64,000 bases of DNA. It comes from Rhodococcus oxybenzonivorans. Its GTDB lineage: Bacteria > Actinomycetota > Actinomycetes > Mycobacteriales > Mycobacteriaceae. Where the stretch lies: the NCBI RefSeq assembly GCF_003130705.1, contig NZ_CP021354.1, forward strand, positions 4,960,001 through 5,024,000. Reading direction: 5' to 3'. Position numbers and translations under genes: made by a program. This document shows, piece by piece, positions 36,077 to 46,673 of this stretch. Below the pieces are notes generated by a model. That model had not been told where the DNA came from. It did not search any database and saw only the letters and a list, made by a program, of their open reading frames with translations. Numbering within the stretch: position 1 is the first letter of the stretch; every line of letters begins with the position of its first letter.

Positions 36077-37066
36077 ATGTTGACGATCACCGCACCGACC
36101 ACTCCCGCGCCCCTCACGAGGACGCCGAACACGGGGGCGCGGACGACCGAACGCCCCCTACTCCGCGTCGGGCTGGTGCAGCACCGGTGGCACGAGGACG
36201 AGCAGGACCTCCGCGCCGAACTCGACGAAGGAATCGCCGCGGCGGCTCGACTCGGAGCTCAGGTCGTCTTCCTGCCCGAGCTGACGCTGAGCCGCTATCC
36301 CGCATTCGTGGAAGGCGGTGACAACCCCGGCCGCCAGGCGGAAGACCTCCTGACCGGCCCCACATTCACCTTCGCGGCCAAGGCGGCGGCCGAACACGGT
36401 ATCCCCGTCCACGCCTCGCTCTACGAGCGCGACGACCGCGAGAGCGGCGACCAGTACGACGACGGCCTCGGGTTCAACACGGCCATCCTCGCGTCCCCGT
36501 CCGGCCGACTGCTGGCACGCACCCGCAAACTGCACATTCCGGTGACCGCCGGCTACTACGAGGACACCTACTTCCGCGGCGGACCGGCCACCGATCCATA
36601 CCCGGTGCACACTGCCCTCGACGGCGTGAAACTCGGCATGCCGACCTGCTGGGACGAGTGGTTCCCCGAGGTTGCTCGCGCGTATTCGCTCGGTGGCGCC
36701 GAAGTCCTGGTGTACCCCACCGCCATCGGCTCCGAACCCGACTTCCCCCAGTTCGACACCCAGCCGCTGTGGCAACAGGTGATCGTCGGGAACGGGATCG
36801 CGAACGGCACGTTCATGGTGGTGCCCAACCGCCACGGCAACGAAGGCCTCATCACCTTCTACGGGTCGTCGTTCATCTCCGATCCCTACGGCCGCATTCT
36901 CGTTCAGGCACCGCGTGACGAATCAGCCGTCCTGGTCGCCGATCTCGACCTTCAGCAGCGAGAAGACTGGCTTGCACTGTTCCCGTTTCTCACGACGAGG
37001 CGACCCGACACCTACGGCGCCCTCACCGAGCCAGTCGATCACGCCTCCCCCTTCGGGAAAGCCTGA
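36077..37066 (+). CDS. aguB: N-carbamoylputrescine amidase (nitrilase superfamily)
   Basis: This 329-residue carbon-nitrogen hydrolase has the Glu-Lys-Cys triad: Glu in QVVFLPELTLSRYP, Lys in ARTRKLHIPVTAGYYED, and Cys in LGMPTCWDEWFPEVARAYSL. YYEDTYFRGG and the CWDEWFPE pattern match N-carbamoylputrescine amidases. It releases putrescine, CO2 and ammonia. The N-terminal 25 residues are Thr/Pro-rich and non-conserved. The stop overlaps the next start (TGATG), tying it to agmatine deiminase. Confidence 0.9.
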   Translation: MLTITAPTTPAPLTRTPNTGARTTERPLLRVGLVQHRWHEDEQDLRAELDEGIAAAARLGAQVVFLPELTLSRYPAFVEGGDNPGRQAEDLLTGPTFTFAAKAAAEHGIPVHASLYERDDRESGDQYDDGLGFNTAILASPSGRLLARTRKLHIPVTAGYYEDTYFRGGPATDPYPVHTALDGVKLGMPTCWDEWFPEVARAYSLGGAEVLVYPTAIGSEPDFPQFDTQPLWQQVIVGNGIANGTFMVVPNRHGNEGLITFYGSSFISDPYGRILVQAPRDESAVLVADLDLQQREDWLALFPFLTTRRPDTYGALTEPVDHASPFGKA

Positions 37067-38088
37067 TGAGCTGGCGCATGCCCGCGGAGGGCGAACCTCA
37101 CGAGCGGACTTGGATGGCCTTTCCCAGCGAGGGATACTCGCTCGGGGACACTCCCGCAGCCCACCACGAGGCCCGCAGCACCTGGGCCGCGGTGGCACAC
37201 GCGATCGCCCGGTTCGAACCCGTCACCGTCGTGGTCGACCCGGACGAGATGGCCGTCGCGAGGGAATACCTCTCCCCTCACATCGACGTCGTCGAGGCCC
37301 CGCTGAACGACGCCTGGATGCGCGACATCGGTCCCACCTTCGTGGTGTCCGAGGACGGCAGGCTCGGGGGCGTCGACTGGGTGTTCAACGGGTGGGGCGG
37401 CCAGGACTGGGCGCGGTGGGACCGCGATTCCAAGATCGGCAGGATGGTGGTCGAGCGGTCCGGCGCCGAACTCGTCGAGTCGACGCTCGTCAACGAGGGC
37501 GGCGGAATACAAGTGGACGGCCTCGGCACCGTGTTGGTCACCGAGACCGTGCAACTCGACCCCGGCCGCAACCCGGGACTGTCCAAGGCTGATGTCGAGG
37601 CCGAACTCGCGCGCACTCTCGGCGCCACGAACGTCATCTGGTTGCCCCGCGGACTCACCCGCGACTCCGACACGTTCGGCACGCGCGGACACGTCGACAT
37701 CGTCGCCGCCATCCCGTCTCCGGGCGTCATCCTGGTGCACGAGCAGCGCGACCCGGAACACCCCGACTTCGAGGTCAGCAGGACCGTCATCGACCTGCTG
37801 AAGCAGACCACGGACGCCCGCGGCCAATCCTGGCAGATCATTCCGGTGCCGGCGCCGACGGTGCTCCGCGACGACGAGGGATTCGTCGACTACAGCTACA
37901 TCAACCATCTCGTCGTCAACGGCGGAGTGATCGCCTGCAGTTTCGACGATCCCGCCGACGAGGAGGCCGTCGCGCTCCTGTCGGCCGCCTACCCCGGACG
38001 TGACGTGGTAACCGTCGATGCACGACCCCTCTTCGCCCGCGGCGGCGGAATCCACTGCATCACGCAGCACCAGCCCGTCGTGCGCTGA
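37066..38088 (+). CDS. aguA: Agmatine deiminase
   Basis: This 340-residue peptidylarginine-deiminase-fold enzyme begins MSWRMPAEGEPHERTWMAFP. LNDAWMRDIGPTFVV, VNEGGGIQVDGLGTVLVTE, GHVDIVAAI and the catalytic cysteine in RGGGIHCITQHQP are all present. It converts agmatine to N-carbamoylputrescine and ammonia. Translationally coupled to aguB, it forms the two-step entry from agmatine to putrescine. It ends four bases before the dispersed palindrome. Confidence 0.94.
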   Translation: MSWRMPAEGEPHERTWMAFPSEGYSLGDTPAAHHEARSTWAAVAHAIARFEPVTVVVDPDEMAVAREYLSPHIDVVEAPLNDAWMRDIGPTFVVSEDGRLGGVDWVFNGWGGQDWARWDRDSKIGRMVVERSGAELVESTLVNEGGGIQVDGLGTVLVTETVQLDPGRNPGLSKADVEAELARTLGATNVIWLPRGLTRDSDTFGTRGHVDIVAAIPSPGVILVHEQRDPEHPDFEVSRTVIDLLKQTTDARGQSWQIIPVPAPTVLRDDEGFVDYSYINHLVVNGGVIACSFDDPADEEAVALLSAAYPGRDVVTVDARPLFARGGGIHCITQHQPVVR

Positions 38089-38092
38089 CGCG

Positions 38093-38138
38093 CCCGTGAG
38101 TACTTGTTAACCGCGGGCGGTTAACAAGTACTCACGGG
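38093..38138. repeat. GTGAGTACTT palindrome, copy 3
   Basis: Perfect 22-bp arms (CCCGTGAGTACTTGTTAACC with GC) are joined by two bases. It lies between the convergent aguA and katG, where it would act as a two-way terminator. This is the longest and most regular of the three copies. Confidence 0.85.
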
Positions 38139-38154
38139 TGGCGGAGCCGCCGGG

Positions 38155-40877
<2,723 letters not shown>

Positions 40878-40890
40878 TATGACCTACCAA

Positions 40891-40906
40891 TCTGGAACGA
40901 GTCAAG
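40891..40906 (-). promoter_or_regulatory. furA-katG promoter/operator
   Basis: Read on the minus strand, CTTGACTCGTTCCAGA matches the conserved TTGACT..TTCCAGA stretch upstream of actinobacterial furA. It includes a TTGACT -35 hexamer. There is no room for a ribosome-binding site before GTG 40877. Confidence 0.65.
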
Positions 40907-41083
40907 ACTTTGCGAAAATATCTGGCAATTCATGCAACTCGGATGCCAGGCAGGACAACGACGTGGTGCCGCATCCGTTCGAATCACGAAGAACGTTCAG
41001 CTGCATCGAATGGCATAGTGCCGTGTCGCGGATGAGCAACGGCGGGCTGCGGTACCCGAAGGTGCAGTATCGCAGCCGCGTGC

Positions 41084-41115
41084 CCGCTCCACGGATCTCT
41101 CGATCCGTGGAGCGG
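41084..41115. terminator. Terminator of the Rieske oxygenase operon
   Basis: A 13-bp perfect stem (CCGCTCCACGGAT and complement) with a CTCTCG loop lies 17 bases after the oxygenase stop. Confidence 0.8.
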
Positions 41116-41132
41116 TCAGCGTTGCGGCGCAA

Positions 41133-42254
41133 TCAGCGAGCGATCTTTTCCTTCAGCCAGTCATGGAACTCGCCGATGTGGTGCTCGCTGGGCACGAGCA
41201 CGCCACCGTCGCGGTAGCGGCGCGAGGCCATCGCGGGCTGGCACCGCTCGCACGCGTCGAAGTCCTGCTGATTGACCCGATGGAACAGTTCGACGGAGCG
41301 GTCGAGATCCTTTCCGCTCGCGATCACGTCGGGCAGGTACAGCCAGTCGCATTCGACGATGGTGTGGTCGGCCGCCAGTGGGAACATCCGGTGGACGATG
41401 ACGTGATCGGGGACGAGATTGACGAACACCGTCGGTCGCACGGTGATCGCGTAGTAGCGCCGGTCCTGCTCCGGGGCGATACCGGGGATGACGTCGTGAC
41501 CGGCCGAGCCGTCGACGGTGAACCCTTCGACATCCTCACCGAACTCGGCACCGTGCCCGACGTAGTACTGCGCCGCATAGCCGTCGGCAAATTCCGGCAG
41601 AACCTCGGTCAATTCCGGGTGGATCGTCGCGCAGTGGTAGCACTCCATGAAGTTCTCGATGATGAGCTTCCAATTGGCCTTCACGTCGTAAACGATGCGA
41701 CGGCCGAGATCCAAGTCAGCGATGTTGTATCGATCGATCGATTCCACGTCGCCAAGTCGGTCGCGAATGTCCTGAATGACTGTCTCGTCGAAGGACTCGG
41801 GCTCGTCGGCGAGATTGAGCCAGACGTAGCCGAGCCATTCCTGCACTGCCACCTTCTTCAGTCCGTATTCGACACGGTCGATGTCGGGCATCTTGGTCAG
41901 GTTGGGCGCCGCGACAAGCTTGCCTTCGAGGTCGTACGTCCATGCGTGGTACGGGCACTGGAAAGACCTCTTGACCTCTCCGCTCTCTTCCATGCACAGC
42001 CGGGCGCCGCGGTGGGCGCAGATGTTGAGGAAGGCACGGATCTCGCCGGTCCTGGATCGTGTCACGATGACGCTTTCCCGACCGACCTGAACGGTCTTGA
42101 AAGCCCCAGGCTTGTCGAGATCACCCGACCGTACAGCGCAGAACCACATCTGCTCGAAGACCTTCTCTTGTTCGAGCGTGAAGATGTCGCTGTCGGTGTA
42201 ATAGGCGCCCGGGAGCGTGGAGATGAGACTCTCGGGCAGGTGCGTGGTTGTCAC
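41133..42254 (-). CDS. Rieske oxygenase alpha subunit, likely glycine-betaine demethylase type
   Basis: This protein is 373 residues from GTG 42254 (AAGGGAG upstream). The Rieske centre is CAHRGARLC ... CPYHAWTYDLEGK at about 75-105. The mononuclear iron site is LIIENFMECYHCATIHPEL, with the downstream Asp region expected at about residue 325. The GbcA/stachydrine-demethylase branch fits best by overall pattern. Placed with dimethylglycine and sarcosine oxidases, it would take glycine betaine to dimethylglycine and formaldehyde. Other N-methyl substrates (carnitine, stachydrine) remain possible. Confidence 0.82.
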   Translation of the reverse strand: MTTTHLPESLISTLPGAYYTDSDIFTLEQEKVFEQMWFCAVRSGDLDKPGAFKTVQVGRESVIVTRSRTGEIRAFLNICAHRGARLCMEESGEVKRSFQCPYHAWTYDLEGKLVAAPNLTKMPDIDRVEYGLKKVAVQEWLGYVWLNLADEPESFDETVIQDIRDRLGDVESIDRYNIADLDLGRRIVYDVKANWKLIIENFMECYHCATIHPELTEVLPEFADGYAAQYYVGHGAEFGEDVEGFTVDGSAGHDVIPGIAPEQDRRYYAITVRPTVFVNLVPDHVIVHRMFPLAADHTIVECDWLYLPDVIASGKDLDRSVELFHRVNQQDFDACERCQPAMASRRYRDGGVLVPSEHHIGEFHDWLKEKIAR

Positions 42255-42317
42255 TGTGGGGTCTCCCTTAGTGGTTGATCTCGTGGATCTGCGGGCTGGA
42301 AGAAGGTCTACAAAGGA

Positions 42318-43481
42318 TCAGAGCGGTGCCGGCAGCGCGCAGAGTTGGCGGCGCCAGCGGGTGAACAGGCGGACCTGGTCGACGCCGAGGACTGCAACGG
42401 GTTGCCCGTCTCGGCGGTAGACGGCGAGGAAGCTTCCCGCTTCCAGACTTCCCTCTTCGATGGTGAATTCGGTATCGGGCCCGGCGATTCCAGCGAATTG
42501 GATACGCGAACCGTACTGATCGGACCAGAAGTACGGTGGCTTGACCTGCTGACCCTGATACTCACCCGAGAGCAGGGACGACACTGCGATCGCCGGGCGT
42601 TCCGAGGCGCCGGTCCAGTGCTCGACGCGGCGGTGGACGCCCGCGGTGTCCATCCAGGCCGCACAGTCGCCGACTGCAACAACGCCTGGGATCGAGGTGG
42701 TGCCGCCGCGGTCGCACAGCACACCGTTGCCGAGTTCGATACCGCTCCCTGCGAGCCATTCGGTGTTCGGGATGCCGCCGATGCCCACGACGACGACGTC
42801 AGCGGGCAGGTGGCGCCCGTCAGCGAGGTCAACGCCGGTCACACGGTCGCCCCCGGTCAACCCGGCGACACCCACACCACAGTGCAGAGTGGTGCCGTTG
42901 CCCCCGTGGAGTCTGGCGACCGCGGTTCCCAGTTGCGGGCCGAGCGGGCCGATCAGCGGCGACGGTGCTGCCTCGACCACCGTGACGTCCAGGCCCAGCT
43001 TGCGCGCTGTGGACGCAACCTCGGCGCCGATGAAACCGGCACCGATGACTACCAGTCGGGCGCCGGGTTTGAGGTCCGCGCGCAGCCGGTCTGCGTCGTC
43101 GATCGTGCGTAGGACATGGACGCCGGCTAGATGCTCGGTGTCCGGCCACGCCCTCGCACGTGAACCGGTCGCGAGGACGAAGCCGTCGGCGGTCAGCTGC
43201 GAACCGTCACTGAGCGTGACGCTGCGGGTGCCGGCATCGAGGTTTGTTGCAGATAGTCCGAGCATCCAATTCGCCTGGAGGTCTTCCCCTTCCGGCTCCA
43301 AGGTGAGGGAGGTTTCGTCGACGTCTCCGGCCAGATACTCCTTCGACAGCGGCGGCCGGTCGTAAGGCCGGTTGCGCTCCGCTCCGACAATGTTCAGCTC
43401 ACCTTCGAATCCCTGTGCGCGCAGGGCACGCGCGGCACTGAGACCGGAGAGGGATGCCCCGATGACGGCGATACTTTTCAT
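42318..43481 (-). CDS. Ferredoxin reductase component (FAD/NAD)
   Basis: This 387-residue pyridine-nucleotide-disulfide-type reductase has FAD loop IAVIGASLSGLSAARALRAQ, YDRPPLSKEYLAG, NAD loop LVVIGAGFIGAEVASTARKL and GVVAVGDCAAW near the second FAD contact. It is of the BphA4/terpredoxin-reductase type and feeds electrons from NADH to the Rieske ferredoxin at 43478. The GTG/ATG start overlaps the ferredoxin stop by four bases, so the two are coupled. Confidence 0.9.
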   Translation of the reverse strand: MKSIAVIGASLSGLSAARALRAQGFEGELNIVGAERNRPYDRPPLSKEYLAGDVDETSLTLEPEGEDLQANWMLGLSATNLDAGTRSVTLSDGSQLTADGFVLATGSRARAWPDTEHLAGVHVLRTIDDADRLRADLKPGARLVVIGAGFIGAEVASTARKLGLDVTVVEAAPSPLIGPLGPQLGTAVARLHGGNGTTLHCGVGVAGLTGGDRVTGVDLADGRHLPADVVVVGIGGIPNTEWLAGSGIELGNGVLCDRGGTTSIPGVVAVGDCAAWMDTAGVHRRVEHWTGASERPAIAVSSLLSGEYQGQQVKPPYFWSDQYGSRIQFAGIAGPDTEFTIEEGSLEAGSFLAVYRRDGQPVAVLGVDQVRLFTRWRRQLCALPAPL

Positions 43482-43840
43482 GCGTTCCCCTCCGCGTTGA
43501 GGCGGCTACGAATATCGGGCGGCAGGTTCGGCGCTTCGGTGCTGACCTCCACGTAGATCACCTCGTCCTTGATCAGGACCTCATGAGTTCGCACGGGCAG
43601 CTTCGCGGGTGGCGCATCGACCGCCCCGCTTCGAAGGTTGAACTTCGACGCATGCAGTGGGCACTCGACCTCACATCCCTCGAGCCAGCCGTCTGCCAAC
43701 GAGGCGTCCTGGTGCGAGCAAGTGTCGTCTATTGCGAACACCTCGCCGTCGTCGGTGTGAAACACGGCGATCGGCGGGGAGGTGTCGACGCGGCGTGCGT
43801 CACCGCGAGGTAAGGAGGCTAGCGGACAGACCTCGAGCAT
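43478..43840 (-). CDS. Rieske-type ferredoxin component
   Basis: This protein is 120 residues from ATG 43840 (AGAGG upstream). The Rieske cluster ligands are CSHQDASLADGWLEG and CPLHASKFNLRSG. It is the small electron carrier between the reductase and the oxygenase. Having a separate ferredoxin and FAD reductase makes this a three-component system, unlike Pseudomonas GbcAB, where one fused reductase is used. It is first in its operon. Confidence 0.9.
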   Translation of the reverse strand: MLEVCPLASLPRGDARRVDTSPPIAVFHTDDGEVFAIDDTCSHQDASLADGWLEGCEVECPLHASKFNLRSGAVDAPPAKLPVRTHEVLIKDEVIYVEVSTEAPNLPPDIRSRLNAEGNA

Positions 43841-44401
43841 AAGATGCCTCTCTGTAGCGCGATGCGAAACAAGTCCTGCGTTACGCAACAGTGTGACAAT
43901 GGTCATAGCGCAGTGTCAAGAGGAGCTGCGCGCCCCGCCGAACCAATGGACGCTCGCAACTCCTCAGCAACCGCAAGGGGACACGGACACGGGAATTTTC
44001 ACTGAAACTCCTAGTCACACCATAAATAGCGGAGGCCCCACGTTGTCAGCAGCCCGCAACATCGGCACGCCTTCGGGTCCGCGGGGAGGCGATCTGCGAC
44101 CGATACAAGCTGAGCGACTCATGAGCCCCACGAACACCCCCACAGGGGCGTTGACCCGCCGGTTCAGCCGGTCTAAGCTATTCTGCGTCTGATATATCAA
44201 TTGTCGTCACGGTAATCCATCCGTTATGGCGACGACCCCTCCCGGTCCGACGACGTATCTCTTGGTCTTCGCGCCCCTCGAGACCGACTCACCGCACCCC
44301 ACGCGACTTCAGTCGCCAATCGGGTCAGGCGTTTCGTGCACGACCGACAACTCGCCGCACTGGTCCATTTCACCTATTCGTCACCCAGAAAGGCATATTC
44401 C
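43841..44401. other. Divergent promoter region, Rieske operon and folD
   Basis: These 561 bases have no convincing gene; the overlapping open frames lack motifs. The exact palindrome TGATATATCA lies at 44190-44199, about 200 bases before folD and 350 bases before the ferredoxin gene. Confidence 0.65.
44190..44199. promoter_or_regulatory. TGATATATCA operator, site 1 (folD side)
   Basis: An exact 10-bp palindrome followed by ATTGTCGTC. The identical core occurs before dimethylglycine oxidase, purU and glyA. It is probably a GntR/FCD operator. Confidence 0.7.
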
Positions 44402-45259
44402 GTGGCAACTGCGACACTGCTCGACGGCAAGGCCGTCAGCGCGCAGATCAAGGACAACCTGGCCGACCGGATCGCAGTGCTGCAATTGCAGGGAATCCGG
44501 CCTGGCTTGGGAACTATCCTCGTCGGCGACGACCCCGGCAGCCATGCCTACGTCGCCGCGAAGCACCGCGACTGCCGAAGCATCGGATTGAATTCCCTCG
44601 AGGTCCGCCTGCCGGCGACCGCTGCACAGGAAGATATCGAGGCGGCCGTCCTGCGGCTGAACGCGGACAATTCGTGCACCGGCTTCATCGTTCAACTGCC
44701 GTTGCCGAAGCACATCGACACCCACCGGATCCTTGCGTTGATCGATCCCGCGAAGGATGCGGACGGGTTGCACCCGACGAATCTCGGGCGTCTGGTGCTC
44801 GGGATGCCGGGACCGTTGCCGTGCACCCCCCGCGGCATCATCGAATTACTTCGTCATCACGATGTCCCGATCACCGGCGCTCGGTTTTGCGTCATTGGGT
44901 GTGGTGTAACCGTTGGTAGGCCACTCGGGCTGATGCTGACCCGCCGCAGCGAACATGCCACGGTGACCCTGTGCCATGAAGCGACGGTCGACACGGCTAC
45001 TCACACGCGCGATGCCGACGTCGTGATTGCTGCGGCGGGAGTTGCCAACCTGGTGCAACCGGACTGGATCCGCGCAGGTGCCACTGTGTTGTCGGTGGGT
45101 ATCACCCGCACGGTGGAGGGAATTCTGGGCGATGTGCATCCCTCGGTCGACCGCGTCGCAGGAAAGCTCAGCGGGGCTACAGGCGGTGTCGGTCCGATGA
45201 CGCGGGCGATGCTGCTCACGAACGTCGTCGAGATGGCAGAAGGCATCGGACCGGGCTGA
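44402..45259 (+). CDS. folD: Bifunctional methylene-THF dehydrogenase/cyclohydrolase FolD
   Basis: This protein is 285 residues from GTG 44402 (AAAGG upstream). The catalytic Lys is in [26 protein letters not shown] and DGLHPTNLG are FolD motifs. The NADP loop reads [18 protein letters not shown], where most relatives have Arg after VIG. It oxidises methylene-THF to 10-formyl-THF. In this cluster it would process the one-carbon units from dimethylglycine and sarcosine. A genome of this kind usually has another folD, so this may be a dedicated copy. Confidence 0.92.
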   Translation: MATATLLDGKAVSAQIKDNLADRIAVLQLQGIRPGLGTILVGDDPGSHAYVAAKHRDCRSIGLNSLEVRLPATAAQEDIEAAVLRLNADNSCTGFIVQLPLPKHIDTHRILALIDPAKDADGLHPTNLGRLVLGMPGPLPCTPRGIIELLRHHDVPITGARFCVIGCGVTVGRPLGLMLTRRSEHATVTLCHEATVDTATHTRDADVVIAAAGVANLVQPDWIRAGATVLSVGITRTVEGILGDVHPSVDRVAGKLSGATGGVGPMTRAMLLTNVVEMAEGIGPG

Positions 45260-45304
45260 CGTGTGGTGGCTCTCCGCTCCGAGGCAGTGTCAGATCGAGT
45301 GAGC

Positions 45305-46108
45305 TCAGGCGCTGGGCGTGACGGATTGCCGGAAGCCCATCCGTTCGCTGATCTCGGCGGCCGCCGCGATGACATCGGGCCCCACGAGGCGCATCCGGGC
45401 CTCGGTGAAGCGGTACACAGGCCCGGAGACGCTCAGCGCGGCCGCGATTCTGCCGTCGTAGTCCCGGACCGGCGCCGCGATGGCATTCAGCCCTTTCTCG
45501 TACTCTTCGACGACTACGGCGTAGCCGAGGCTCCTGGCCGCGTCCAGTTCCTCGTCGAGCGCCTCGACCGACGTGATGGTGTCCTCGGTAAACCTCTCGA
45601 GCACCGTTGCGCCTAGGACTTCATGCCGTTGGTGCACGTCCAAGTGGGCAAGGAGTATTTTTCCGCTTGCCGTCGCGTGCACCGGTGTCGGCTCGCCGAT
45701 CCAATTCTGTGTGCCCACGGAGGCGGGCCCTCGTACCTGGTCGAGGTGGATGGCATATCGGGAGCGCAGAACGGCGACGTTCACGGTTTCGCCTAGTTTC
45801 GCGGCCAGTCGCTCGCATACGGCGTGACCCTGCTCCGTTATCTCGAGCCGTTCGGGAACAGACGCGGCGAGGCGCAGGATGCCTAAGCTCAGGCGGTATT
45901 TTCCCCGGTCGTAGGTTTGCACAACCATCTCGTGCTCTTCCAGCGAAGCCAGCAGACGGGACACCGTGGACTTGTGCACCCCGATTTCCGCGGCAATCGC
46001 ACTGACCCCGACCTCACCATTGCGGGCGAGAACCTCCAGCACTTGAAATGCCCGGTCTACCGACTGGACACCGCCGTCAGTAGCCCGCGCTCCGTTGCTG
46101 TTGGTCAT
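45305..46108 (-). CDS. IclR-family transcriptional regulator
   Basis: This 267-residue protein has the N-terminal winged helix (VSAIAAEIGVHKSTVSRLLA) and the IclR effector domain (TVNVAVLRSRYAIHLDQVRG, HATASGKILLAHL, AIAAPVRDYDGRIAAALSVS). It sits between folD and the BCCT transporter and is divergent from the latter. It probably senses betaine or a breakdown product and controls transport; the effector is unknown. Confidence 0.9.
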   Translation of the reverse strand: MTNSNGARATDGGVQSVDRAFQVLEVLARNGEVGVSAIAAEIGVHKSTVSRLLASLEEHEMVVQTYDRGKYRLSLGILRLAASVPERLEITEQGHAVCERLAAKLGETVNVAVLRSRYAIHLDQVRGPASVGTQNWIGEPTPVHATASGKILLAHLDVHQRHEVLGATVLERFTEDTITSVEALDEELDAARSLGYAVVVEEYEKGLNAIAAPVRDYDGRIAAALSVSGPVYRFTEARMRLVGPDVIAAAAEISERMGFRQSVTPSA

Positions 46109-46673
46109 GGAGCAACTATACGAAAGTTCTCTTGGTGCTGACGGGCGCCCTGGTGCCGGGCATAGACCCCACGCATAGGTTCACCAATCAGCACGGTGAC
46201 CCACCCGATCAGCGTGTCGCCCAAGTCGACGCTTCCGACGGATGCCCGCCGCCTCCTGGCCGACCCGGACACCTGTCGTACCAACCTGACAAACACTAAT
46301 ATATTAATCGTCGTCGATACATGCGAGGCTCGGCATGCACATGGCTTACCCATGGGCTCGTTCGCGGTCCTACGAACCAGCGAACGAGGCCGCGCAAACG
46401 TCCTTCAGAGAGCGCAGCGTGTGAGGAACCGGCCTCGTCCACGCTCTGGCCAGCTGGTGTCGATTCCACGCGGGGAGCGTAAATTCGCAATTTAGTGATC
46501 TGTGTCATTTTGACCGTAGGACTTGACATAGATCACAGTTGGCCGCAGTGTTGTTCCCCATAGAAAACGTCGTTGCGCCATAAGCAACACAATTCGGGAC
46601 CGGGACGCCTCGCACCGGGCAGTCCGGACTCCGTTCACAAACCTACTCAGCGATGTGCTGCAGGGAGACCGAT
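46109..46673. other. Divergent promoter region, iclR and BCCT gene
   Basis: In these 565 bases I see no gene. GC is lower than the surroundings, particularly from 46490 to 46580. The palindrome TAATATATTA at 46297-46306 is the only TGATATATCA-like motif. Confidence 0.6.
46297..46306. promoter_or_regulatory. Possible degenerate TGATATATCA-type site before BCCT gene
   Basis: TAATATATTA followed by ATCGTCGTCG is a perfect 10-bp palindrome. It differs from TGATATATCA at the second and ninth positions, symmetrically. It is weak evidence on its own. Confidence 0.3.

Noticed and set aside
43782..44192. Plus-strand frame of 136 codons before folD
   Set aside because: It begins inside the antisense of the ferredoxin gene, has mixed composition and no domain, and ends at the TGATATATCA site.
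46196..46529. Short open frames in the iclR-BCCT gap
   Set aside because: No coding composition, no motif; treated as promoter region.
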